This document shows positions 24,630 through 36,743 of a DNA stretch of 64,000 bases, piece by piece (positions within the stretch are counted from its first letter, which is position 1; each line of letters opens with the position of its first letter). The notes under the pieces were generated by a model that ran no database searches, was not told the origin of the DNA, and was given only the letters and a program-made list of their open reading frames with translations. Location of the stretch: the NCBI GenBank assembly GCA_013397115.1, contig VWZW01004141.1:2805654-2869653 (forward strand), read 5' to 3'. The position numbers and the translations under genes were made by a program. This DNA comes from Edolisoma coerulescens. Taxonomy: Eukaryota; Chordata; Aves; Passeriformes; Campephagidae.

Positions 24630-27600
24630 AGCAATCAAAGCCTGATAAAGGAAAAATAGCAACCTGTCCAGGGCAAGAGGAGTGGCAACCCTGTCACAGT
24701 AACACTTGTCTGTCATTTAGTCTGAGGTGCTTAAAAACATAGCAGTAAAAGTTCAGAAATGCACCAGCGGGTCCTACCAACATGGTCACCAGGAGGTTAA
24801 ACACCAAGTGGTTGATGATACCTTGCCTGTCACTGATAATGTAGGGAAATCTATTTCTTGAAGCTACTGTTTTTTCACCAAGTGAAATTATCTGAGATAA
24901 CTGTACTTTATATTTTTAATATTTTCTATTGCAGTGCCTCACTGGGTTAACACAACACACCTGCCACATATTCCATGCTATCTCCCTCTGTTGAAAAGAT
25001 GACAAATGCCAAGAGTATAATGGTTGTCAGGTGAAACTCGTAAACTACTGAGTCAGTTTATATAGGAAGGTCTGGTGAGCCATAAATTGCAGACCCATGA
25101 TATCAAATTGTAGTATCAGTGGGTCTTTTCAAGTATGGCAGTGCCTGTGCTTCTGCAGGATGTGTGACTCCTGGCAGGGGGCTACAAAGCAAAACAAATG
25201 AAATGGTGATGCTCTTCCTCTGTAAGCCTGGCAGTCCAGGAGAGAAGGTGACCCAAGAGGGGAAGCTTGCTGCTGAGAGTCTCCCATGTAGAAAAAAAGG
25301 TGATGAATGGAAGGAACTCTTGGTCAGGTCTGAGCTACCTTTATTCCACATGCATTGATCTACTATGATGGGTTTGCTTTATTTTATCAAGAGACCTATC
25401 ATGGAGAGCCATTTCAAGCTGGGTATTAAAGGCTGGACTAATTAACTGTGCTTAGGAGAGATCACCATAATACAATGCAATCGTTTCCAACATCAGAGGA
25501 CAAAAGTCATATGCACCAAGAGAAAAGTGACTCTGTATAGAATATTTCATGAAGCAGAAATTACTCATATTCTGTGGTGTTTAGGGAAGAAGCTGTTTAA
25601 GAGCCTCCTGTATGCAAAGAGACTTGTCACTTCCCACTGCCATATATATTCTGATACAAAAGGTGAAATGAGGGAAACTACAAGTAACAGTGCTGCAGTG
25701 CTTATTTAGAGGGGGTAGTGGGACAGGCAGCCAGGCTCTGCTGTGGGTGAGTCAACCAGCTGGCCAGACCCAGCAGAGGAGAGGACTGGAAAAATGGCTG
25801 AAGTTACATTTCAAGCACTATGTATATGCCCTTAATACGTTACCTTGTTTTTCTGTTTTGTTCTTGCTTTTTTGTTGTTGTTTTGGTAAACTAGTGTGCT
25901 TTAAGCTGATTGATTTGTGCCCATGACTCAGGAAAATTAACTGAGCAGGTTAAGTTGTTCAATTTAGTTTACTTTTCTCAGGTTTCTGGGTGGAGACTCA
26001 AGGTGAAGCTTTGCTATCAGGTTTTTATAAATGTAACCCCAGCCCACTGGTTGCTAATCAAGTTCTGTGAAAAGGGTGACACTCATGTTTAAGTCTAGCC
26101 CTTTTCAGCCGTAAAACTTTTATTGGCCTCTACCCCAAATGCAATGACTAAGAATTCAAAGTTCATCTGTGGCATGAAAAGTGACAAATAAAAAACCACA
26201 GACTCCAGAAAAATTATCTCCAAGTCCTGTGTGCCTCAAACATTTGTATGGCATACATCCATCTGCTTCAAAACTCTGCCATTCTGCACCTAATATCTTC
26301 TAAAGATTTAATTGTCTGCAAATGTGGCTTTGGTAAACCTGTGTCACTGACCTTTTTCAGCCAGGAGTTGCCTTTGAAACAGACAGGAGGCAGAGATCTG
26401 GCTTTCAGGTGGATTTGCCTCTCTTCACCTGTGCATCTTTTCTGGCCCTTTTAAATCCGCTAAGAAAGGATGTAGAAAGCAACAGACTGATATATGGTCA
26501 CACTGAATAGAGGAAAATTTAGCACTCTGTGCAGGAGGCACTTTTCGAGATTCCAAGCATTTGGAAGTTCTCCTGGCTGCTGGAATGCTGGGCAGCTCTA
26601 AACCAAACATTTGCGTGCAATTATATATGAATATTAAATAGCTGCTGTTTTAGCTGAAATTAATGCATGCTTAATTTTGGAACATGCAACAGAAGGCATT
26701 CTGACTGGACTATGCCTTTGTGATTGCTTAGAGGGTAGTACTTCGTGCAATAATCTAAATCAAACATTCCCTGGCTAATAATGTATTAGGTGGCAACAGT
26801 GTAAATCGCCATGGAGTGCTCTAGTAGCACATGGCATGGCATTGCCAGGAAAATGTGCAGCAGTTGAAAACAGGAAATTCATGGTAGCTTGTCTATTTCT
26901 TCTCTTGAAAATACTCCTATCAGTTCTAACTGATGCCATGCCATCTCTCTACTGAAAACAGAGCCAAAATCCTTTCACATATCCTGAAAGAAGGCAGCTT
27001 TTACGGTGAAAATGTTACAGCATGACAGTTCAGTTAGATAGGATTTTATAGATACAGCTGCAAAAGCATTCTTCTCATTTCACTCACCAGCCCGTTTTCA
27101 GGATTTGATTTTTGGGATGGTTAACTACTGAAGAAGAATAGAACTATTTGAACTCTGGTACATTTGGGGCAATGCTAAGCGAGTAAATGAGACAAGGTTT
27201 TCTGGTGCTCTACAACAATGTATTTTTAACATATGGAACAATTTTGTCTGGTGAACATATAGACTTCATTCTTTTTTCCTTTATTATCCTCTTCTAATAA
27301 GCTTGTTTTCTGTCTTAAAAAATTATTATGGTTCACTAATTTGATTAGTCCTTAGGCATTCAATCTCTTATTCTTCCATTATGGAATTAAGAAATTTGAA
27401 GATAAAATAGATGCTTGAAAGTTCACACATGACTGACCTAAGTATGCTTCAACTGAAGTACAGAGATTATGAAGAAATTATAGGACAGGGCTTGATCTGT
27501 ACAAAAATGAGATTACCAAAAACCCCACCCCAAACCCAGAAAAAGAAAAAAACATTATTTAAATCAATTAGCACTTCTAGTGAAAGATAACCCCCTTGCC

Positions 27601-28437
27601 ATGTTGTATTCTGTGCTGAATGAGAATTTTCATAAGCAATTAATTCTCTGTTCAGCTGAGGCCTTTTTTTTTCTATGTAGGGCCTTACCATTTGAGATAG
27701 GTTATTTCAAATTATTAAATGCTAACACTATTACTTAAAGACAGTGTTCAAAAAAAAAGCCCATTACATTAACACATCTCATTTTCCTTTGCTCTATAAT
27801 ATATTGTAACTTGAGCTAGTCGGGAATTTTTGATATAAATTTCCTTTCTTTTATTGCATTAAGTGTCAGCCTGTACATTAAATCAATATAACTATGTGAA
27901 CTGAATAAATTGTTTTCAATCTAAAGATGCATCAGTATTATTACACATTTTAAATACTTTTTTTTCCTTGGCAATCCACAGTTGTTTTAGAATATCTGTA
28001 AGCATATAATTTGTCATGAATTCTCAAACTGACATGTCAGCTCTGGCACTGCCTGTCAAACTTACATCAATGCCTTCATGTCACATGGCATGAAGTGACA
28101 TAAATCAAAGTGACGGAATGAGGTTTATCGGAATGAGGTTTATTGGAAATTTCTGTTAAATAAAGCACCAACTATTTTGATAATTCACCCTTTTAAAGAA
28201 CATCAAATGTTAGCAAGGAGAAGTAGTTTCCAGTGTTGAAGTGCAACGACTAAGCAGCTATTACATATCTAAGTGTGACAAGTTTTAAATTATGCTCTTT
28301 ATTACTTTTCTGTGCGAGCTAATTTAGTCATTTTCAAAATATTTCCTAGGGGATGAAATTAGACAGAGCAGAAAAATGCTATTAGCAGTGATAACTTGAG
28401 ATAGAAACTGACCATCAAGCCTTTTCCCAGTGCTGAG
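24630..28437. other. Intergenic stretch upstream of DUSP13A
   Basis: No coding exon was recognised. The section at about 26.60-26.83 kb is AT-rich with several homeodomain-like words (attaatgcatgcttaat, ctaataatgtattag) and looks like conserved non-coding DNA, but that is impression only. Two copies of cggaatgaggtttat lie in tandem near 28115-28145. Confidence 0.5.
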
Positions 28438-28865
28438 GTTCACAGAATCAGAGATCCATTAGGGTTGGAAGAGACCTCTGGAGCTCATCCAGTCCAACCT
28501 CCCTGCCAAGGCAGGGTCACCTAGAGCAGGTGACACAGGAACCATTCAGGTGCATTTGGAATGTCTCTAGAGGAGACTCCATGCTCTCCCTGGGCAGCCT
28601 GTTCCAGTGTTCTTCCAACCTCAACATAAAGAAGCTCTTCCTCATGTTGAGGTGGAACTTATCTTTGTTTATGGCCATTGCTCCTTGTCCTGTCACTGGG
28701 CAAATCGCTTCTGCAAACCAGCCCAGCCGCCTCCGCAGCCAGGCACAGGGTGCTCTCTGCTGTAGATGTGTCTGTCTGTCTTCTTCACCTTTACTCTGGA
28801 TGCAGCTCTTGGCCAGGGGTGCCCTGCATGGAAATCTATTGCTGGAATAACACACCTTAGGATCT
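28438..28865 (-). mobile_element. CR1 LINE, 5'-truncated 3' tail
   Basis: The plus strand carries the reverse complement of a typical avian CR1 3' region: cacagaatca followed by gggttggaagagacctctgg, agctcatccagtccaacctcc, then gactccatgctctccctgggcagcctgttccagtg, frames which on the minus strand run toward the tail (read here in parts). Related wording on aagaagctcttcctcatgttgaggtggaac is also CR1-like. The element is 5'-truncated and carries no intact reverse transcriptase. The 3' octamer repeat usual for CR1 is reduced to one degenerate copy. The 5' boundary is approximate. Confidence 0.85.
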
Positions 28866-28869
28866 GTGA

Positions 28870-30690
28870 ACTTCAGATAACCCTGGATTAACACGCATGT
28901 CTATGTACAGCTCATTTCCCAACCCAGACTTCTAAAGTCTGGAGACTGAATTTGGAAAGTAATTTTTAGGTGGATTGCTGGTTTTGCTACAGTGTAGGGA
29001 AACAGAGTTAGGAAACTTCTGCTTCGATTTTTGTTTCCTTCCTGGAATCTGGTGAGCTGGGAGACCCTAGTGCATGTTTATATGTAAAATAAAACAACAA
29101 AGCCAAAGCAGCAATTTCCTGGTACCTCCCATGAAAAGAATGAGATCCCAAAGAGTGAGTTAGCTTCAGGACTGTGCTTAAGACACCGTCACAGTGACCT
29201 ATTCTATGATGAGACAGCTCTGTAGCCTGCTACAGTTATTTTTGCAGCAATTTTAAATTTTAGTTTGTGTTTATTTTTACATTTTTGGTTTAAACCAATT
29301 GTTCAGATACAAGCAAATGCAGCAATGTATTGTAAATTGTACCTACTTGGCACTTGGAAGTGAATAAAAAGTTGTGATTGACTGGCAGTGTTGGTGAAGA
29401 AGAATTCATGTCAAAAACAGTAAAGAGAAGCACAAAATCTTGTTTTAACTTAGTTGGCTTGCTCTCCTGTAATTTTGTTTTCTTTGTCAGATAAATGCTA
29501 GGCTTTTCTTTTTAATATAAATATGTAGACCTGGAGTAAGCAAAATGACCTCAACTTTCAACCAGCTCTATTAACAGATCCATTATTAACAGGAAGAAAA
29601 CGTCCATTTGATTTTTTCAGATTTATATATATATATGTGTGTGTTTCATGGTTTGTCACTGATGAATTCAGATTCATCACTTTTTCATCTAGTGCCTTGA
29701 AGGCAAAGAAGGAAAACGTTGTGAGGACTGAAATTGCACTTGATTCCTACATTGTTTGCAGAGAAAGTGGAACATTCCCTCCAACTTCAGCAACTCATTT
29801 TGGGAAACTACAGATCATTTAGTGTAAAATACAAAAACAGGACAGAACAGACTGCTTAGAGATAAGCTCCTCTGAACCAGTATCAGGACTTGTGGAAACG
29901 AGTAGATGTTCTCACGGCTTCTGTGAGATGTTCTTCAGAGTTTCTGTTCTGACTACCCGGTAGATAGATAGCCCATTACAACTGAGATATAGTACAAGAG
30001 CGCATATTTGCATTAGATTGCTCGATGGCTCGACGACTTGACTTAGCTTTGAAGCATTTTGAAATGCAAAATTTCCTTGTTTCACTATAGCAGCATATAA
30101 CCTTTGCAACAGATCCTTTTTTTTTTTTCTTTTTTTTTATTTTAGAACAAAGATCTCAAGGCCGCTTTCTCGGAAAAGGTTAGTGTCATTAACTTCATGG
30201 AGCTACGCTGGCACCTCCTTTTTATTTCAACTGAAGCTACAACTTAGACTTGTCTTGGACCTCATAGTAATTATATCATCAACAAAACAAATTCTGAATG
30301 TTACTCAAACTGTTGCAAAGGGCTGGCTGCTACCCCAGACAGTTGGTATCCAAAGTAATTTTATTTCTAGAGTGATTTGTTTCTAACTTGTCTGTCTCCT
30401 TCTATCCCCTCCATTTGTATTATTTATAGTTACGGAGCTCCCGAAGTTACGGTGCCTTGCTGAAGCTTTCTTAAGTCGTGTGTGCTGTTCACATCTGTGC
30501 TTCGGATCCCCATGGATAAATGACTGAGTGCTGTCAGCCAAGTGCCGACAGCCAGTTTTATTCTTTTTCTACAGACATCAGAAAAGAATAATGGTGCAAC
30601 TGAAATGTTTTGTAGTGACTGCTTGATATGAGGACTGACAGTATGAGGGTTCTGTAAGTTTCCTCTGTTATCTTGTCCCGGCATACGCCT
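28870..30690. other. Intergenic stretch between CR1 and the SAMD8 promoter
   Basis: No recognised gene. It holds a (TA)n(TG)n microsatellite at about 29624-29644 and a long T-rich tract at 30117-30144 that precedes a possible 33-base exon-like segment (30146-30178), described among the findings. Confidence 0.5.
29624..29644. repeat. (TA)n(TG)n microsatellite
   Basis: A tatatatatata run changes into tgtgtgtgt. It is an ordinary compound dinucleotide repeat. Confidence 0.85.
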
Positions 30691-30699
30691 TGAGACGAA

Positions 30700-31300
30700 G
30701 GATGCGGAGCTCTGCTGACCCGCGACTTCGAGTCTCTCGCACAGCTCGAAGCCCCTCCTGGCAGGGGCCCCGTCCTTCCGCCCCGTCCCGCCCCTTCCGC
30801 CGGCGCTGCCGCCGCCGCTTCCGGACGGGGGATGGGGGGTGGCGGTGGCCGCCGCCGCCGCCGNNNNNNNNNNNNNNNNNNNNNNNNNNNNNNNNNNNNN
30901 NNNNNNNNNGGAAAGGGCCGCCCCGCTGCAGAGGCTGTGCGGGAGGAGAACAGCTTCGCCTACCGGAGGGGGACGAGCCTCCTGTGCTGTGTGTCCGCGC
31001 TAAAATCCGCTCCGCCGTAATTACCGCGCCCGCCCGGCCCGGGCACATCTCTGCCGAGTGCGAGCGCCCGGGCCGGGAGCAGCAGCTGCGCGCTGGGGCG
31101 GTGTCGCCGGCGGTGTCCGGGCTGAAGGGGTCAGCCCTTGTGCCCGGCTGTGCCGCTTTCGGCCTGAACTTTGTCAGCCTTGTTAGGAGAGGCGTGTGAA
31201 GGTGTGGGGCGGGTGCCGAGCGGGACCGGGGCTGGCACCGGGGGTCGGGGCCTGCGGACGCTGTGCGGTTTGTTGTGGGGCTCGGGGGCACAGGGTACCC
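30700..31300 (+). promoter_or_regulatory. SAMD8: SAMD8 CpG-island promoter and presumed 5'UTR exon
   Basis: About 600 bases of very GC- and CpG-rich DNA lie upstream of the SAMD8 coding exons, with GCC/CCG runs that lead directly into an assembly gap (30864-30909). No coding exon is present, so SAMD8 probably starts here with a non-coding exon spliced to the acceptor at 38517. The exact start and donor cannot be placed. The long frames on both strands here are GC-driven and interrupted by N. The island may also serve the minus strand, but no divergent gene is visible. Confidence 0.7.
30864..30909. other. Assembly gap (46 N) in CCG-rich promoter
   Basis: The run of N follows ggccgccgccgccgccg. 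A GC-rich trinucleotide repeat that failed to sequence is the simplest reading. The length of N need not equal the real length. Confidence 0.95.
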
Positions 31301-32000
31301 GTGTGGTGTCTGATTCCCGTGTCAGTTTCCACAGCAAACACATCGTTCGTGGAAATGATGCTTTGTGTCAGGCTTCGGGACAGATAACCAAACGGTTGTA
31401 CCGGGTCAAAATAGATATTCAGCGGTCTTACTGTTTTTTTCTATAAAATTGGTATGTTTTCTGAGGACAAAGTGCTTAGTTTTGAAAAAAAAAATTGCTG
31501 TTGAGTGTGTAGGATTTGATTATTAACAAGGCAACATGAAACAGTGCTGTTACTGGTTTGCATGTGTGCTCTTCGAGTTTCAGGCTTAAATGGAGGGTTC
31601 TGCCTGTGGGAGAGAGGGTTTGTGCGAGTTCAGGGCCTGAACATGAGGAAATTGAAACTACTGGAACTGTTACCCACCCAGTCTCTTAAATCTCTATTAC
31701 TGATGCATTAGGTGGCCTCGGACCATTCACTTAGTCATTGCTGATTGCTATTAAAAAACCCCCAACACTTCAAAAAGGTAGGTTTTTCCAGCTCCCTAAG
31801 TTAATGGAAGAAGAGGCAAATGAGAGGTAGTTTTAATGTTAACTTTTGTAGTAAGTTGAAGTGGTCTCATGGTTTTATATTTGAGGCTTCAGTTTGCAAA
31901 ATTAATTTTATGGAAATTTTACATGTGCAACAGCCATTCTGTGTTGTAAGATGACTTGATGGAAGATTCCACTTGGCTAAGGTCTGCTCTGTCTCCACAG

Positions 32001-32153
32001 ACCTCCCTCGTGCAGCTGGACACGGTGTCTGTGCCACCTCCACAGAGCAGCTGATCATGCTGTGCTCTGGAGTGGCAGGAGCTCAGAAGACATTTCCTGG
32101 CATTTAAACGCCCCTCCTGTTTGGTAGGGGGTGCCTCTTGCTGGATATCAGAG
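32001..32153 (+). ncRNA. Possible alternative non-coding 5' exon of SAMD8
   Basis: A 153-base segment is bounded by a strong acceptor (tctgctctgtctccacag) and a strong donor (gag|gtaagg). It is more GC-rich than its flanks and has stops in all plus frames or only short frames, as expected for an untranslated exon. Its position between the CpG island and the first coding exon fits an alternative 5'UTR exon of SAMD8. Chance pairing of splice-like words is possible. Confidence 0.3.
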
Positions 32154-35100
32154 GTAAGGAAATGCCTGTGTCTTGTTCTTCTTTTTGCTTTCTGTGATGC
32201 AGAAGAAAGGTGGAACTAACCTGCAGGATTAGTGTGAAGTGATTTTTATACCAAGTGAAAGGAATTTCTTTGGGAAGTTTTGTAAGTTTTTGTTGTATAA
32301 TTACTGCTTAGATGTGAAGGAAATGTTCTGTAGATGTGTAAAGCACAAGAATTTTATATTATCTTGTTTGCTGTTCTATGTGATATTCTTTTTGCTGGCT
32401 GGTTAGGGGTTTATTTTGGTAGGATACTATTGAAAACATAGGTTGGCCTAGGAATTGTAAACTTTTGGGTTCTGTAGTATCACTTCTCCTTGTATAGAGC
32501 TTGCTTTTGCAGCCCACTTAGCTGGGTGAGATCCATTAACCATATTACATGATGTCTGTATGTTTGATAATCGCATACCTTTTAGAAATGTTTTATTTCT
32601 TACTTACTTTAATGCACCTAAAATGAGGCAGGCTACTAGATTCTCACTAGACCAGAAAGATCAGATTGTAAATGGTTGTGGAGAGTAAGATGAAACGCAG
32701 TTTGCCTTCAGATATTGTTCTGGTATTCATTTGGATGGAGTTTGTTCATATCTTCCCCTATTTCCACTGTAAGATGAGGGTGTGGGAAGAAAATGGGAGA
32801 AGGAAACTTTAGTTGTGTTACTCCTAAATTGTGTAGGGATAAAGAGCAGTCAACATTCTGTTACAGGAGGAATATACTATTACTTGAAACTGGAGGGAAA
32901 ATACTTAACACCTGATATTTAGCATGTAAAATTTTCAAGAACTTAGACAAATAGTAATGAAATACTGTGAATGACATCCTAAGATAAGTGGTGGAGTACT
33001 TGATCAGTTGTTTAAAAATCACTTGTGTGTGCCTTGAATTATGGCAGTTGGATAAAAATTTGTTTTGTTAGCTGGTTCGTAGATTAGGAGTTAGTGTTCA
33101 CTTGAGTATAATACAACCTGGCTTAATGAGGTGTAAGAGTCAGGAAGCGGTATGTATTCTGTTCATTTTGATGAAATATGTAACTTCTTGGTGGTTCTTA
33201 AGACAAATACGTGTAGCTTTCAGGACTTTCTGTAGTAGCTGTGTCAGTCTTGCATGGAGGTGTCTCAACAGAAAGACTCTGCTAAGAATATAGAGCTAAT
33301 ATTTGATCCACAAGCTACACTTCAATAAATAATTCTCAAAAAGCTCATTTTCCTTGATGGCTTAAAACCTAAGACTAAACTAGTGTTACTTTGAGATTTC
33401 TTATCTTACCTTCCTGCATAGCACTAAGACCTTTGAGTACAGTTAAGCTACTGCTGATCATCTCACTTATGATACCAAAGTCACTAATTAAAGCTCAATG
33501 CAAGTTTTGCAGCAATATTTATGCATTTGAACTTACTGTATTCTTGCTTCAGGTACTGGTTTTTGTCTCCTGGTGGGCATTGTGCTCTGTTTGATCAATT
33601 TTACATATAGTATGGTAGCCATTGTATTTAAAAACTCTTGAAAAATCATGTATTGTTTTTGTATGTGTTCTTTTTGTCCTTCTGTTCACAAGATACTGTA
33701 TTGTATGTATCTGGTGGCATTTAGAAGGTAAGGTGTGTGTGTGCTATATGGCAGTGAAATCTTTGGTGCTATTTGCTTTAAATAAGCACTGAAGGAGTTA
33801 GAGTTTCCAGGAAGAGCAGGTGACAAGCTTCTCGTGTCAGTCAGAGTCAGCAGAGTAGCCCAGCCTTGTGCCACATAACAAGGCAGTGCTGTGTGTTCTT
33901 TTTCCAGCACAGCATTGCTAAGTTGGTGTGTGTGGGCTGGCTCAGCACAAGGTTTTTGTGTAGCTTTTTTGTGCTGGGGAACCATGGCCACCAACATGGG
34001 CCTTGTCCGAAGTAGCAGCCTTTGCAAGGAACAGCTTCTCCCCTGAGGTGTGGGATGTGCTCCCAAGCCAGCAGACCCAGAGAAGGGGGGGCTGAGTTGG
34101 AATGGCCTGTATTCAAACTGCAGCTTGAAACCTTCACACACAAATGTAGGTTAAATCACTTGAGATCTGATAGTGCTTCAGCATCCTTCCTAAAATTCCC
34201 CCCAAGGAGTGTGGGAATTGAACCTAGGGGAAGAAAAATCAAGGAGCACATCAGCAAGGCTCTCCCAGGAACTTGAGGGCAGGTGGTAAAGCAGTAATGG
34301 TGCTAGTAGAGCTTTTGCATGTGTGTCTGGAATAAACAAAACCAGTCAGCACTCTGCTAACTGCTGCAGACCCAACTAGGTTGTTTAACCCTTCAGCTAT
34401 GACTCTGCTCTAATCAAGTTTGCAGCCTAATGTTACTGTGATATTAATGCTACTTTTCCTTGGCTAGGGTAGTGATAAGCAGATTCAGCTTTCCACATTT
34501 TTACCTCAATATACTGTCTCAAAGTCTGTAGGCTAGGAAAGTTAGGGAATTAATGGTTGACTGGCAGCAATTCAGTAGATGGGAACATGATAGAATCATG
34601 GACAATCATGTTGAGGGAGGTTAATTTTCTCTATTTAAATATACATCTAGGAAATTTTGCTATCAGCTGGAGTACACTCAGCCTCTCAGAGGCATCTTAT
34701 TTCTTAAAATGCCCCAACCAAATTGTAGGAATGTTCATGGCTCATGAAGTAACATTTTCTTTTAAAAAAGTAAATACTTATACATATGCAGTTCACATGC
34801 ATTTGTGTTCATGCTGTTAATTGAAAGGCTGGTGAAAGAAAATGGGACACACAATACGTACCGTTGACAAACTTGCTAAGTGTTAAGTCACAGTACCAGG
34901 AAAATAATCAACTAACTAGCTACAGACATTGCTGATGTCAGGTGAAAAGTATATTTTGCCCTCTGATGCTTAAGTCTATGCTTGCTTTGTGTTACTCATG
35001 CATGTTATTCATCATTAAATAATGTTACCCATTATGTGGTTTCAGTGATAAAACCAGTAATGTGGAAGGCAAAGTAGTTACCAGAGCTGTTTCCTTTCAG

Positions 35101-35998
35101 AAGACAGATGCGGTTATCTAGGGGACTTGGCCTCCTCTGCTGCATTACTCTTGCGTAGCAGTCTAGTGGTGTAAAAGTTATGTAGCATTCTTCAGCTTCA
35201 AAAATGAACAGGAGCAGTTGCACACAGGGATCTGTATTGTAGTCCAGGTGTTACAATTATTAGGGAAAGTGCTTTTTACCCTTTAAACCACAAACGTGTC
35301 ACCAACTGAGTAGTCTGAAAGAGAAGGCAGTTTCAGGGTTTAAATAAGTTGCTTTGTCATTAAAAAATTAATTTAGCTGTTGCTGTTGAGATGAAATTAG
35401 CTACCTGCTCTGTGTAGTGTTTTAAATTTGTGTTTTGTGGTCATTTCTTTGTCTTTTGCAGTTGGTTAAGTGTCTTGTTGTTGACAGCATTTAAAAACAG
35501 GAACAGGTCCTATCGGTTGTGTGTTGAGGTTAATGTAGACTTTCTCCCAGGTCCAGCCCGTAGTGACCTTTGATGGGTGTGCTCATTCAGTGTTGTAAGG
35601 TTACTTTTCCTGCACATTTGGTAAAGGTTGATTTTTATTCCGGCAATGCCAGATGAAGGAAGACGAGGCTGCTGTTAGGCTACTTGACTTGGACAAATGA
35701 ATAGAAGTCTCTTAGGTTAGGGACAGTTTCCTGCCTTTGTCCTCAGAAGCTGCTTTGGTTAGAAGACAATATCAGTAAGTTGAGTGTATTTGTGCTGGTA
35801 AGTTTACATTCACTACTTTTAGAAAACTCGTGATGATTACTATGTTAAAAAACCCACTGTGATTAACAACGTTTTTTTCAGTATTTCATCTGTATTTCTG
35901 AGTAAAGAAAGCTGGAAGTTCAGATAAGCAACTCAAGTTTGTTTATTTCTACTGGATGTTTTGGATTTAGTATAAGAACAATGTTGATACAACACTCA

Positions 35999-36491
35999 TG
36001 TTTTAGTTGTTGCTCAGTGGTGCTGACCCTAAGTCAAGGAGTTTTCGGTTTCCCCCGCTCTGCCAGTGAGGAGGTGCAGAAGAAGCTGGTAGAGAGCACA
36101 GCCAGGACAGCTGACCTGAACCTGGCCAAAAGGATATTCCATACCATGGAATGTCCTGCTTGGTACATAAATGGAGGGGGGAGGTTGGCCAGGAGGGGCT
36201 GACCACTGCTGGGGAACTGTCTGGGCAAAGGTCAGTAGGTGCTGAGCAGTTGTAATGTGCATCCCTTGTCTTTCTTGGGTGTTGTTCTTCTCTCTTTTTG
36301 TTATTTCCATTCTTATTAGTACGATATTTTACTTTATTACCACTATTAAACTGCTCATATCTCAACCCATTGGGTTTACCTTTTTACAGTTCTCCCCTCC
36401 ATCCCACTGCAGGGGGAGCAGGCTGGGGGCAGTGTAGGTGGGAGTGAGTGAGTGCCTAATGAATCTTCTTGCCATCTGGGATTAAACGGCA
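35999..36491 (+). mobile_element. Solo LTR of an endogenous retrovirus
   Basis: The sequence is recognisably one of the LTR types common in neoavian genomes: ctctgccagtgaggaggtgcagaagaagctgg-type wording (read in parts), acagccaggacagctgacc, aaaggatattccatacca, a TATA-like tacataaatgg, a T-rich middle, attaaactgctcatatctca with a polyadenylation-like attaaa, then cccctccatcccactgc and a 3' end near ggattaaacggca. It starts with TG and ends with CA at the proposed limits. No second LTR or internal retroviral genes are nearby, so this is a solo LTR. It has the same orientation as SAMD8. Family (ERVL- or ERVK-like) and exact ends are uncertain, and I did not find a clear target-site duplication. 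Confidence 0.8.
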
Positions 36492-36727
36492 GCCCTGGAA
36501 TAAAGTAAAAATATGTAGTACAAAAAAGGTCAATTAACTGATGATTAGTTGAAAATTAAATGTCATAATTTATTTTATTAGCTGTGTGACCAAAATAATT
36601 GTTACAGTTGTTCTTGAGCCTTTGAACTTTTTGAACTTTCAAAAATAGTAAGATAACAGAAAAATGAGAAAATACCCTTTTATGTGGGGAAGGAAGCATA
36701 TAGGATATGCAGGTATTCTAGTAGGTC

Positions 36728-36743
36728 TTTTTTTTTTTTTTTT
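36728..36743 (+). repeat. Poly(T) run, 16 bases
   Basis: Sixteen consecutive T in SAMD8 intron 1. No attached retroelement body was recognised. Confidence 0.9.

Noticed and set aside
28517..28894. 125-codon minus and 106-codon plus frames
   Set aside because: They lie within the CR1 3' tail; the reverse transcriptase region is absent, so they are repeat-derived.
30668..31291. 207-codon minus frame and 169-codon plus frame over the SAMD8 CpG island
   Set aside because: They run through N bases and reflect GC-rich composition with few stops; no homologous protein recognised.
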